Of a stretch of 6,659 nt of DNA, positions 1 through 5,566 are shown piece after piece. How positions within the stretch are numbered: the stretch's first letter is position 1; every line of letters begins with the position of its first letter. Source of the DNA: Candidatus Methanophagales archaeon. Its GTDB lineage: Archaea > Halobacteriota > Syntropharchaeia > Alkanophagales > Methanospirareceae. The position numbers and the translations under genes are program-made. The stretch covers positions 1-6,659 of the forward strand of contig JACGMN010000008.1 in assembly GCA_014061035.1 (NCBI GenBank), given 5' to 3'. The notes below the pieces were generated by a model. It made no database searches and had not been told where the DNA came from. It was given only the letters and a program-made list of their open reading frames with translations.

Positions 1-1505
1 TACTGGCTCCAATACGTCTTCACGTATCTTGCATCTGCCTTACATAACCCTCTAAGCATTCCCGGAGCAATTGGTGGAAGATGCACGAGATAACCTGTCT
101 CGGTAGGATTCCCTTCCTCGTCAACTATTTCCATTTCTGTTCCTGGGAACGGACGCCCGGAGACAGCGGGGATGAATGGCCCTATGCCCGGGAGTGACAT
201 TATAAGAGTTCCGCCTGTCTCTGTTTGCCACCACGTATCTATGATTGGACACCTACCACCGCCTATGGTGTTGAAGTACCAGAGCCATGTCTTGCGATCC
301 ACAGGTTCGCCGACAGACCCCAGCAATCTGAGGCTGCTCAAGTCGTGTTTCTTTGGCCACTCCTCGCCGACCCGGATGAACATTCTTATCGCGGTCGGTG
401 CAGTGTAAAGTATTGTTACTTTATTCTGTTCTACAATCTCCCACCATCGGTCCGGCTCTGGATAGTCTGGAGCACCCTCATAAACGAGCTGAGTCGCACC
501 ATTCAGCAACGGACCGTAACACGCGTAGGTGTGCCCGGTGATCCATCCAATATCGGCCGTGCACCAGTAGATATCATCGCCATGCAGGTCGAATACCCAC
601 TTAGTAGTCCAATAAGCCTGAGTCAGATACCCTCCGGTGGTATGAATAACACTCTTAGGTATACCGGTCGTCCCACTAGTGTAGAGCAGAAAGAGCATAT
701 CCTCGCTATCCATCGGCTCAGGTGGACAATCGTGGTACCGGTCATCGTCACCGATTTCTGCCATGAGCTCATGCCACCAGAAGTCCCGCCCTTTCGCCAT
801 CGTGATCTCGTTTCCCAGTCGCTTTACTACCACCACTTTCTCCACCTCTGTCGCTTCCACGATACCATCAACATTTAGTTTCAGGTCTACGCCTTTTCCT
901 CTGCGATAGTAGCCATCAGCCGTGATGAGGACTTTTACTCCTGCATCTTTTAACCTCACCTTCAGAGCGTCTGGAGCAAAGGCGGAGAAGACGATGATGT
1001 GTGGAGCACCCAGACGCGCACACGCAAGAATAGCGGGAAACAGTTCCGGAATCATCGGGAGATAAATTCCTACTCGATCTCCTTTTTTAACTCTAAGCTT
1101 CTTCAAGACGTTTGCAAATTTATTAACTTCTATGTAAAGGTCGCTGTACGTTAACGTTCTCACGGGTTCATCAGGGGGTTCGGGAACACAGATTACCGCT
1201 ATCTTGTCCCCTTTACCTGCTTGAACATGCCTGTCAACCGCATTGTAACTCGCGTTTATCTTACCGTTCACGAACCACTTCACGTATGGAGCATCCCACT
1301 GATAGGGTTTGTCCCGGTCCCATCGTTTGAACCATTCCAATCCTTCTGCCGCTAACTTTTCCCAGAATGCTACTTTATCCTCTGCTGCCTCTTCGTATAT
1401 CCCGGGATCACTAACCCATGCCCTTCGCTTCATCTCTTCAGAGGGCCAGAATATGTTCTCTTCATCTGGATCTTCTATTACCCACTTTACATTTTCTAAA
1501 GTCAT
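1..1505 (-). CDS. acs: Acetyl-CoA synthetase, AMP-forming (partial; C-terminus beyond the left edge)
   Basis: Activates acetate with ATP and CoA to acetyl-CoA, AMP and pyrophosphate through an acetyl-adenylate, in the cytoplasm. About 501 codons are open without a frameshift from ATG at 1505-1503 to the window edge; family members are about 620-660 residues, so roughly the last quarter is missing, including the C-terminal domain with the catalytic, acetylatable lysine. Visible: an N-terminal acetyl-CoA-synthetase segment (KWFVNGK...NASYNAVDRHV, about residues 74-93), the phosphate-binding loop YTSGTTGIPKSVIHTTGGY from residue 275, and WWQTETGG at 425-432, whose tryptophan lines the small acetate pocket in characterised Acs. 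The fragment ends in KTYWSQ, matching the conserved KxTYW region. The loop reads G-I-P-K-S where most relatives have G-K-P-K-G. No Shine-Dalgarno is visible, so translation may be leaderless. Divergent from the ABC importer. Acetate is the best-supported substrate; a propionate-preferring relative is less likely. Confidence 0.95.
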   Translation of the reverse strand, partial: MTLENVKWVIEDPDEENIFWPSEEMKRRAWVSDPGIYEEAAEDKVAFWEKLAAEGLEWFKRWDRDKPYQWDAPYVKWFVNGKINASYNAVDRHVQAGKGDKIAVICVPEPPDEPVRTLTYSDLYIEVNKFANVLKKLRVKKGDRVGIYLPMIPELFPAILACARLGAPHIIVFSAFAPDALKVRLKDAGVKVLITADGYYRRGKGVDLKLNVDGIVEATEVEKVVVVKRLGNEITMAKGRDFWWHELMAEIGDDDRYHDCPPEPMDSEDMLFLLYTSGTTGIPKSVIHTTGGYLTQAYWTTKWVFDLHGDDIYWCTADIGWITGHTYACYGPLLNGATQLVYEGAPDYPEPDRWWEIVEQNKVTILYTAPTAIRMFIRVGEEWPKKHDLSSLRLLGSVGEPVDRKTWLWYFNTIGGGRCPIIDTWWQTETGGTLIMSLPGIGPFIPAVSGRPFPGTEMEIVDEEGNPTETGYLVHLPPIAPGMLRGLCKADARYVKTYWSQ

Positions 1506-1519
1506 GTTTACTCTATTCG

Positions 1520-1560
1520 TATTTGTATAGCTGATACAAGAAAGAATAAATTTTATAATC
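1520..1560 (-). promoter_or_regulatory. Candidate promoter region of acs
   Basis: Read on the minus strand, two TATA-like elements precede acs. CTATACAAATA lies about 15-28 nt before the ATG; as a TATA box it would put the transcript start at or beside the ATG, fitting the absence of a ribosome binding site. Further up is ATTATAAAATTT (plus-strand 1549-1560), which would give a leader of roughly 20 nt. The first element belongs to a 14-mer repeated upstream of the CbiO gene. Which one is used cannot be decided from sequence. Confidence 0.4.
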
Positions 1561-1580
1561 GGACGCAGATGAACGCAGAT
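1539..1580 (+). repeat. Dispersed 42-nt repeat, copy 1
   Basis: This stretch matches 3590-3631 at 39 of 42 positions. It covers an AT-rich AATAAATTTTATAATCGGA core and the left arm of the inverted repeat at 1562-1629. The core contains a TATA-like sequence readable on both strands, so each copy could carry promoter activity. This copy is joined to a right arm; the other is not. Confidence 0.8.
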
Positions 1581-1629
1581 AATCAGGATTTTAAATATAC
1601 GGATTGAGTTTTCTGCGTAAATCTGCGTC
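1562..1629. repeat. Imperfect inverted repeat in the divergent intergenic region
   Basis: The left arm GACGCAGATGAACGCAGAT (1562-1580) pairs with the right arm TTCTGCGTAAATCTGCGTC (1611-1629) at 16 of 19 positions, around an AT-rich 30-nt centre. Each arm is built from a repeated CGCAGAT/ATCTGCG word. The shape is that of a small palindromic dispersed repeat. Its left half, with the preceding 23 nt, recurs at 3590-3631. It lies between the two divergent promoters, so it could form a hairpin or cruciform there; any regulatory role is inference. Confidence 0.75.
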
Positions 1630-1687
1630 TAAATAGCTAGAAGCTATACATTATATACAAAAAGGCAATCTATTGCACAAAACCGCT

Positions 1688-1698
1688 AAGTTTAAATA
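1688..1698 (+). promoter_or_regulatory. Archaeal TATA-type promoter of the ABC importer operon
   Basis: The sequence TAAGTTTAAATA resembles an archaeal TATA box preceded by a short purine-rich BRE-like stretch. With the usual spacing of about 25 nt to the transcript start, transcription would begin near 1720, leaving a leader of about 45 nt before the ssuA-type gene at 1767. Nothing else in 1630-1766 fits as well. Confidence 0.5.
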
Positions 1699-1730
1699 CT
1701 GGAAACATATAGATAAGGATAGATTAAAAG

Positions 1731-1760
1731 ATGGCGATAAAAAAAAAATTAGGGGTGTAG
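1731..1760 (+). CDS. Possible 9-codon leader ORF upstream of the binding-protein gene
   Basis: ATG at 1731 opens a reading frame MAIKKKLGV ending in TAG at 1758-1760, six bases before the next gene's ATG. Its last codons overlap GGGGTG (1752-1757), the ribosome binding site of the downstream gene, and it has a nine-adenine run. It lies a few bases inside the predicted transcript start, so it could be translated from a nearly leaderless message. It may equally be chance: nine codons carry no coding signal. Confidence 0.2.
   Translation: MAIKKKLGV
1752..1757 (+). promoter_or_regulatory. Ribosome binding site of the SsuA-like gene
   Basis: GGGGTG is complementary to the CACC-containing end of archaeal 16S rRNA and lies 9 nt before the ATG at 1767. 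It supports that ATG over any upstream or downstream alternative. Confidence 0.6.
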
Positions 1761-1766
1761 AAGAAT

Positions 1767-2807
1767 ATGAATAAAAGAACTACAGCTAAGGTAAGTTTAG
1801 TAGCGATAGGAGCGATAGCGATTTCAGTTACTGCGATAATTGCAGGGTGCATAGAAGTAGAAGAGCCAAAATTAACCACGATAACTCTGGGTTATCAGCC
1901 AAGCACACATCACGTTGCGGCAATGGTAGCAGTCGAGAAAGGATGGTTGAAAGAAGATCTTGCGAGATTGGGTATAGAATACGTAGATATAAAAGTCTTC
2001 CCGACAGGACCACCAATGATGACCGCGATGATGGCTGGAGAGCTTGATATTGCTTACGTGGGGTTAGCACCGCCGGTTGCCGCTCTATATAGAGGCTTGG
2101 ATGCAAGGGTAGTCGCAGCAGTCAATAACGAGGGTTCCGCGCTTGTCATCCGCCCGGAACTCGTAGAAGAGTATGAGAAAGTTGGACTGCCTGCGGTATT
2201 AGCAGGAAAGAGAGTAGCGACTTTTCCACCAGGTTCTATTCAGCATACTGTGCTTACAAGATGGCTTAGAGAGCATGGGATGTGTCCGGTAGCAGATATG
2301 GATATGAAAGCGATGGGACCGGCTCCTGCACGAACGGCTATCGCAGCAGATGAAGTAGATGCTGTCTTTCTCCCCAGCCCCAGTCCGGCAATGCTCGAGA
2401 TAGCAGGTGATGGAGTAATCGTTCTGTGGTCAGAAGATATAATGCCTGGTTACATCTGTTGCGGCATAGTTGCCAGTGGACGTATGATACGCGAACATCC
2501 TGAGATAGTCAAGCAGATAATCAGGACGCATATAAACGCTACAAGATGGGTAGAAGAGAATCCTGCTGAAGCGGCAGAGATATTTGTCAAGACCGTGGGA
2601 GGAGATGTAGCAACGGTAAAACGATCTTTCGAGATATGGGATGGCAGCTTTATAGTGGATCCACATCTGGGAGTAGAGAGTGCGCTTATATATGCAGATG
2701 TTATATTCGAGATAAACAGGGAGGAATTTGAGGCACATGGTATCGAACCACTTACTAAGGAAGATATCTTTGATACCAGCTTCTACGATGCGATAAGGAT
2801 AGGATAG
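1767..2807 (+). CDS. ssuA: SsuA/NrtA/TauA-like substrate-binding lipoprotein of an ABC importer
   Basis: Extracytoplasmic receptor that captures a solute and hands it to the SsuC-like permease encoded 2 nt downstream. The 346-residue protein begins with a basic N-terminus (MNKRTTAK), a hydrophobic stretch to residue 25 and a lipobox IAGC, so Cys28 is probably lipid-modified and anchors the mature protein outside the membrane. The mature part has the NMT1/SsuA fold signs: a first-strand motif ITLGYQPSTHHVAAMVAVEKG (39-59), PTGPPMMTAMMAGELDIAYVG (79-99) and a second-lobe region near VDAVFLPSPSPAM. Length is normal for the family. An archaeal promoter and GGGGTG ribosome binding site precede it, and it is the first gene of an ssuA-ssuC-ssuB operon. 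The family handles aliphatic sulfonates, taurine, nitrate, bicarbonate and thiamine pyrimidine precursors. I cannot choose among them, so the symbol denotes family only. Confidence 0.85.
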   Translation: MNKRTTAKVSLVAIGAIAISVTAIIAGCIEVEEPKLTTITLGYQPSTHHVAAMVAVEKGWLKEDLARLGIEYVDIKVFPTGPPMMTAMMAGELDIAYVGLAPPVAALYRGLDARVVAAVNNEGSALVIRPELVEEYEKVGLPAVLAGKRVATFPPGSIQHTVLTRWLREHGMCPVADMDMKAMGPAPARTAIAADEVDAVFLPSPSPAMLEIAGDGVIVLWSEDIMPGYICCGIVASGRMIREHPEIVKQIIRTHINATRWVEENPAEAAEIFVKTVGGDVATVKRSFEIWDGSFIVDPHLGVESALIYADVIFEINREEFEAHGIEPLTKEDIFDTSFYDAIRIG

Positions 2808-2809
2808 AA

Positions 2810-3583
2810 TTGAAAGCGATAAGAGAAAAAGGGATATGGTTGGCTCCTCTAATCTTAGCCATCGTACTCTGGGAACTTGTGGCGGTACAGGTAGTAAAGG
2901 ATCCAGTACTCCTGCCACCATTCTCCAGAGTAATTTTTTCTTTTTATCTGCTCCGCGAGGTTATAATTCTTGATATACTGGCGAGTCTTGTTCACTTTAG
3001 TATGGGGTTAGCACTGGCATTTTCCGTCGCATTTCCTCTTGCTATTTGTATAGGATGGTTCCAGAATGTATTTAAAGTGTTAGACCCGATCATTGAGATC
3101 TTAAGACCCATACCTCCTCTCGCCTGGATCCCGTTTGCAATTATATGGATCGGTCTTAATCCTTTTGCCGCCGGATTTATCATATTCATCGGCGCCTTCT
3201 TTCCTATCTTAATTACCAGCTATACAGGATTCAAAGATGTGCCAAAGATATTGATAGATGCAGGTAAAGTATTGGGCTGCACCGGGGATAAGAAGCTAAT
3301 AAGATATGTTGCCCTACCTTATGCACTCCCATCGGTCGCTGTCGGCACTCGTGTTGGGATGGGCGTTGGATGGATGTGCGTTGTAGCAGCAGAGATATTT
3401 GGTGTGGGAATGTATGGGCTTGGGTTCAGAATTTTTAATGAGTTTATCTATTGGAAAGAGATGGATTTCATTGTCGCGTATATGCTTATCCTGGGACTGG
3501 TAGCGTTGGTTTTAGACCGTTTCTTAAGGCATTTTGTCGAGAATAAATTGTTTAAATGGAAAAAAGGGATAGTTAGACAGTGA
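2810..3583 (+). CDS. ssuC: SsuC/TauC-like ABC importer permease
   Basis: Integral membrane subunit forming the channel of the importer. It has 257 residues, the usual family length, and about six hydrophobic segments: near 9-29, 57-83, 104-115, 119-138, 184-198 and 223-242. The cytoplasmic coupling motif that contacts the ATPase is clear: DAGKVLGCTGDKKLIRYVALP at 150-170, the EAA-loop with its conserved glycine and terminal LP. The start is TTG at 2810-2812; no in-frame ATG or GTG lies between the upstream gene's stop and the first helix, and the next candidates would remove that helix. Only 2 nt separate it from the ssuA stop codon, so translation is probably coupled; the purine-rich AAGGATAGGATAGAA just before it is a weak ribosome binding site. 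Partner of the genes on either side. Substrate unknown. Confidence 0.88.
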   Translation: MKAIREKGIWLAPLILAIVLWELVAVQVVKDPVLLPPFSRVIFSFYLLREVIILDILASLVHFSMGLALAFSVAFPLAICIGWFQNVFKVLDPIIEILRPIPPLAWIPFAIIWIGLNPFAAGFIIFIGAFFPILITSYTGFKDVPKILIDAGKVLGCTGDKKLIRYVALPYALPSVAVGTRVGMGVGWMCVVAAEIFGVGMYGLGFRIFNEFIYWKEMDFIVAYMLILGLVALVLDRFLRHFVENKLFKWKKGIVRQ

Positions 3584-3589
3584 AAAACG

Positions 3590-3631
3590 AGAAAAAATAA
3601 ATTTTATAATCGGACGTAGATGAACGGAGAT
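3590..3631 (+). repeat. Dispersed 42-nt repeat, copy 2 (half element lacking the right arm)
   Basis: Matches 1539-1580 at 39 of 42 positions but lacks the complementary right arm, so it cannot form the same hairpin. It fills most of the gap between the permease and ATPase genes. Its TTTTATAA core (3602-3609) could act as a TATA box with transcription starting near 3633, giving the ATPase gene its own promoter; this is inference. Confidence 0.75.
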
Positions 3632-3662
3632 ATACAATAAAAACGGAGATATACAATAAAAA
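3625..3662 (+). repeat. Perfect 19-bp tandem duplication ending at the ATPase start codon
   Basis: The unit CGGAGATATACAATAAAAA occurs at 3625-3643 and identically at 3644-3662, and the ATG follows at 3663. Each unit contains GGAG, a possible Shine-Dalgarno; the nearer one ends 14 nt before the ATG, rather far. The first unit starts inside the dispersed repeat (its CGGAGAT), so the duplication appears to have copied the edge of the repeat. Confidence 0.9.
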
Positions 3663-4421
3663 ATGAAGCACAAACTCAAACTCAAACTCAGGAACGTAAC
3701 GAAGATGTTCAAGACAGAAGTAGGCGAAACGTGTGCATTGGAAGGGGTTAATTTAGAAGTTAAACCAAACGAATTTTTATGTATTATTGGTCCCTCTGGA
3801 TGCGGTAAGACTACATTATTGAGATTAGTAGCGGGTTTAGACCACCCAAACAGTGGAGAGATTATCTTAGATGGAAAAGAAGTGGAAGGACCCTCTCCTG
3901 ATAGAGGGATGGTATTCCAGGAATTTTCGCTCTTTCCATGGAGAAAAGTTATCAAAAACGTTACGATTGGACTTGAAATCCGTGGTGTTGAGAAAAAAGA
4001 GAGGTACCGGATCGCTCAGAAGTATATAGAGCTTGTAGGTTTGAACGGCTTTGAAAATAGTTATCCTTACGAACTTTCCGGTGGAATGAAGCAACGAGTA
4101 GCGATTGCAAGAACTCTCGCAACTGAGCCCGCAATATTATTGATGGATGAACCGTTTGGCTCTGTGGATGCGCAGACGAGGAATGTACTGCAGGAAGAGC
4201 TGCTGGAGATTTGGACGAGAACAAAGAAGACCATTCTTTTCGTGACTCATAGTGTTGATGAAGCAATATTTCTTGCAGATAAAGTTGCCGTGATGTCAGT
4301 GCGACCCGGACGCATTACTGAGTGCAAGAATATAGATATACCGCGACCACGAAAACGAACGAGCATAGAGGTGAATAAGGTTAGAGAAGAACTCCTCATG
4401 CTGCTCAAATCACGAGCATAA
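3663..4421 (+). CDS. ssuB: SsuB/TauB-like ABC importer ATPase
   Basis: Cytoplasmic ATPase that drives the SsuC-like permease. All nucleotide-binding motifs are intact in the 252-residue protein: Walker A GPSGCGKT (43-50), Q-loop Gln86 in MVFQEFSLFPW, signature LSGGM (138-142), Walker B ILLMDE (158-163), D-loop SVDA and switch His196. The VFQE..LFPW stretch and ~250-residue length are typical of the nitrate/sulfonate/taurine subfamily. The ATG at 3663 lies directly after a tandem duplication; family members start close to the LKLRNVTKMF strand, so this start is reasonable, although the KHKLKLKL leader comes from a small AAACTC repeat and a slightly later start would not harm the fold. It may be expressed with the upstream two genes or also from a promoter in the repeat before it. 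Confidence 0.9.
   Translation: MKHKLKLKLRNVTKMFKTEVGETCALEGVNLEVKPNEFLCIIGPSGCGKTTLLRLVAGLDHPNSGEIILDGKEVEGPSPDRGMVFQEFSLFPWRKVIKNVTIGLEIRGVEKKERYRIAQKYIELVGLNGFENSYPYELSGGMKQRVAIARTLATEPAILLMDEPFGSVDAQTRNVLQEELLEIWTRTKKTILFVTHSVDEAIFLADKVAVMSVRPGRITECKNIDIPRPRKRTSIEVNKVREELLMLLKSRA
3672..3689 (+). repeat. In-frame (AAACTC)3 hexanucleotide repeat at the ATPase N-terminus
   Basis: Three perfect AAACTC units encode an alternating Lys-Leu run (KLKLKL) just before the first conserved strand of the ATPase. Being a multiple of three, gain or loss of a unit would keep the frame. Confidence 0.8.
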
Positions 4422-4430
4422 GGGTTTAGT

Positions 4431-4441
4431 TAAGTTATATC
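4431..4441 (+). promoter_or_regulatory. Candidate TATA promoter of the SRP19 gene
   Basis: TAAGTTATATC, just downstream of the ATPase stop, resembles an archaeal TATA box. The usual spacing puts the transcript start near 4462, about 16 nt before the SRP19 ATG at 4478. This suggests SRP19 is transcribed separately from the importer. Confidence 0.4.
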
Positions 4442-4449
4442 TTTACCTA

Positions 4450-4465
4450 TTAAAGGTTTCTTTAA
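4450..4465 (+). repeat. Small perfect inverted repeat between the importer and SRP19
   Basis: TTAAAG (4450-4455) and CTTTAA (4460-4465) form a 6-bp AT-rich stem with a GTTT loop. No T-run follows, so it is a poor terminator candidate. It sits near the predicted transcript start of SRP19. Confidence 0.35.
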
Positions 4466-4477
4466 AGAGAAGAATTT

Positions 4478-4846
4478 ATGAAGCGGATAGTCATCTGGCC
4501 AGCGTATTTAACAGCGGGGAAGACGAAGAGCGATGGAAGGATCATAGCGAGAAAGTATGCAGTGAAAACACCAAAAGTAGAAGAGATAGAAGAGGTTGCA
4601 AGGACACACAGCTTGGAACCGGTGGTGGAAGAAGAGAAAGCGTATCCGAAGACGCATTGGGAGAAGAGTGGAAGAGTGTTAGTAAATAAAAAATTTGGTG
4701 ATAGAAAAGTAGAGATTGTGAATGAGATCGCGAGAGGGATAAAAGAGCTACGCGAGAAATCTAAGTTTAAGTCTAAGGCTAAGTCTAAGGCTAAGTCTAA
4801 GTCAAAGTCTAAATCTAAGTCTAAACAGAAAAGCAGAGATAAGTAG
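4478..4846 (+). CDS. srp19: Signal recognition particle subunit SRP19
   Basis: Binds the helix 6/8 tips of 7S SRP RNA and helps load SRP54, which targets nascent membrane and secreted proteins to the translocon; cytoplasmic. Residues 1-92 match archaeal SRP19: MKRIVIWPAYLTAGKTKSDGR at the N-terminus (the IWPxYLd..kT..eGR pattern), AVKTPKVEEIEEVAR, and RVLVNKKFG near 66-74. The core is of usual length. Residues 95-116 form an unusual tail of eleven [S/F/A]-K dipeptides from a hexanucleotide repeat, followed by QKSRDK. Many archaeal SRP19 proteins end in a short lysine-rich tail, but this one is long and regular. The gene has its own TATA candidate; the ribosome binding site is weak (AGAGAAG). 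The PHP gene follows after 38 nt and may be co-transcribed. Confidence 0.92.
   Translation: MKRIVIWPAYLTAGKTKSDGRIIARKYAVKTPKVEEIEEVARTHSLEPVVEEEKAYPKTHWEKSGRVLVNKKFGDRKVEIVNEIARGIKELREKSKFKSKAKSKAKSKSKSKSKSKQKSRDK
4760..4825 (+). repeat. In-frame TCTAAG hexanucleotide array in the SRP19 tail
   Basis: Eleven consecutive hexamers of the form TCTAAG with variants (TTTAAG, GCTAAG, TCAAAG, TCTAAA) encode the Lys-alternating residues 95-116. Most units use identical serine (TCT) and lysine (AAG) codons, as expected from recent slippage expansion of DNA rather than protein-level convergence. Confidence 0.9.
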
Positions 4847-4856
4847 ATAAATAAGG

Positions 4857-4884
4857 AAGTATAAATAACAAAGTATAAATAACT
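4857..4884 (+). repeat. 14-bp tandem duplication before the PHP gene start
   Basis: AAGTATAAATAAC occurs at 4857-4869 and again at 4871-4883, a 14-nt period differing only in the last base of the unit, and the ATG follows at 4885. Each unit contains TATAAATA, a good TATA-like core. Copy 1 lies about 21 nt before the ATG, close to TATA spacing for a leaderless transcript. A Shine-Dalgarno-like AAGGAAG (4853-4859) sits 25 nt before the ATG, too far to work as such. Confidence 0.85.
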
Positions 4885-5547
4885 ATGTTTGATTTTCACA
4901 CGCATTCACTTTTTAGTGATGGTGAGCTCATTCCGAGTGAACTGGTAAGAAGAGCGGTATTAAATGGTTACACCGCGGTTGCAATAACAGACCATGTAGA
5001 TTTTACTAACATAGAACACGTGCTGACGGGATTAAAAAAATTTGGGTTTCACGATGAACTGCCCTGCGATCGCGATATAGATGTGATGATAGGTGTTGAA
5101 ATCTCGCATCTTCCACCGGAGAAGATAAGTAAACTGGTACGCAAGGCAGAGGTTTTGAATGCGGAACTTGTTATTGTACACGGCGAGACGATCGCGGAGC
5201 CTGTGGAGAAGGGGACGAACAGGGCAGCGGTGAGCAACCCATCTGTGCATATACTATCGCATCCGGGTCTGATCAGTGAGGAGGAAGCGGAACTGGCAAG
5301 GGAGAACGACGTTTATCTCGAGATCACTTCGCGAAAGGGGCATTGCCTGGCAAATGGGCATGTTGCAATGGTTGCACAAGCGGTAGGAGCGAAATTATTG
5401 CTCAATTCTGATACGCATGCTCCAGGTGATCTTCTAACAAAAGAATTCGGTGCGAGAATCCTTGCAGGTGCAGGTTTAAACAAGAGTGAAGTGATAAAAG
5501 CGATGGATAAAAATCCGCGTGAGCTATTGAAGACGATAGGGCGGTGA
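4885..5547 (+). CDS. PHP-domain metal-dependent phosphoesterase (histidinol-phosphatase-like)
   Basis: Cytoplasmic enzyme of the polymerase and histidinol phosphatase superfamily, which hydrolyses phosphoesters at a multinuclear metal centre. All nine expected metal-ligand positions are visible in the 220-residue protein: His5 and His7 (FHTHS), Asp12 (FSDGE), His37 (TDH), Glu72 (GVE), His99 (VHGE), His126 (SHPG), Asp176 and His178 (NSDTHA). Length fits a stand-alone archaeal PHP protein with no added domain. Histidinol-phosphate phosphatase is the commonest annotation, but PHP proteins also cleave other phosphates and nucleotides, so I give no symbol; no other histidine-pathway gene lies in the window. 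It follows SRP19 by 38 nt on the same strand, possibly in one transcript, and runs convergently into the CbiO-like gene with only 19 nt between the stops. Confidence 0.88.
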   Translation: MFDFHTHSLFSDGELIPSELVRRAVLNGYTAVAITDHVDFTNIEHVLTGLKKFGFHDELPCDRDIDVMIGVEISHLPPEKISKLVRKAEVLNAELVIVHGETIAEPVEKGTNRAAVSNPSVHILSHPGLISEEEAELARENDVYLEITSRKGHCLANGHVAMVAQAVGAKLLLNSDTHAPGDLLTKEFGARILAGAGLNKSEVIKAMDKNPRELLKTIGR

Positions 5548-5549
5548 TC

Positions 5550-5561
5550 TTACTTTTGTAA
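5550..5561 (+). terminator. Weak terminator candidate between convergent genes
   Basis: The 19-nt gap between the convergent stop codons holds TTACTTTTGTAA, a short palindrome with a T4 centre, followed by ATTTCTTC. Archaeal termination uses T-rich stretches, so this could end PHP transcription; the signal is weak. Confidence 0.25.
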
Positions 5562-5566
5562 TTTCT

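Noticed and set aside
225..878. Long plus-strand open frame (about 217 codons) opposite acs
   Set aside because: It is antisense to a clear acetyl-CoA synthetase frame, shows no recognisable domain, and its composition fits a shadow of the opposite-strand codons.
1506..1766. Riboswitch or small RNA in the divergent intergenic region
   Set aside because: The inverted repeat is explained by a dispersed palindromic element upstream of the predicted ssuA transcript start, and no known riboswitch core is recognisable.
2430..2921. Minus-strand open frame of 163 codons across the ssuA/ssuC junction
   Set aside because: It is antisense to two conserved genes and has no family features; its codons are explained by the sense genes.
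4462..4905. Minus-strand open frame with a regular Leu-Asp repeat opposite SRP19
   Set aside because: The striking LDLDLD pattern is only the reverse complement of the TCTAAG repeat in the SRP19 tail; the sense strand has a conserved protein.
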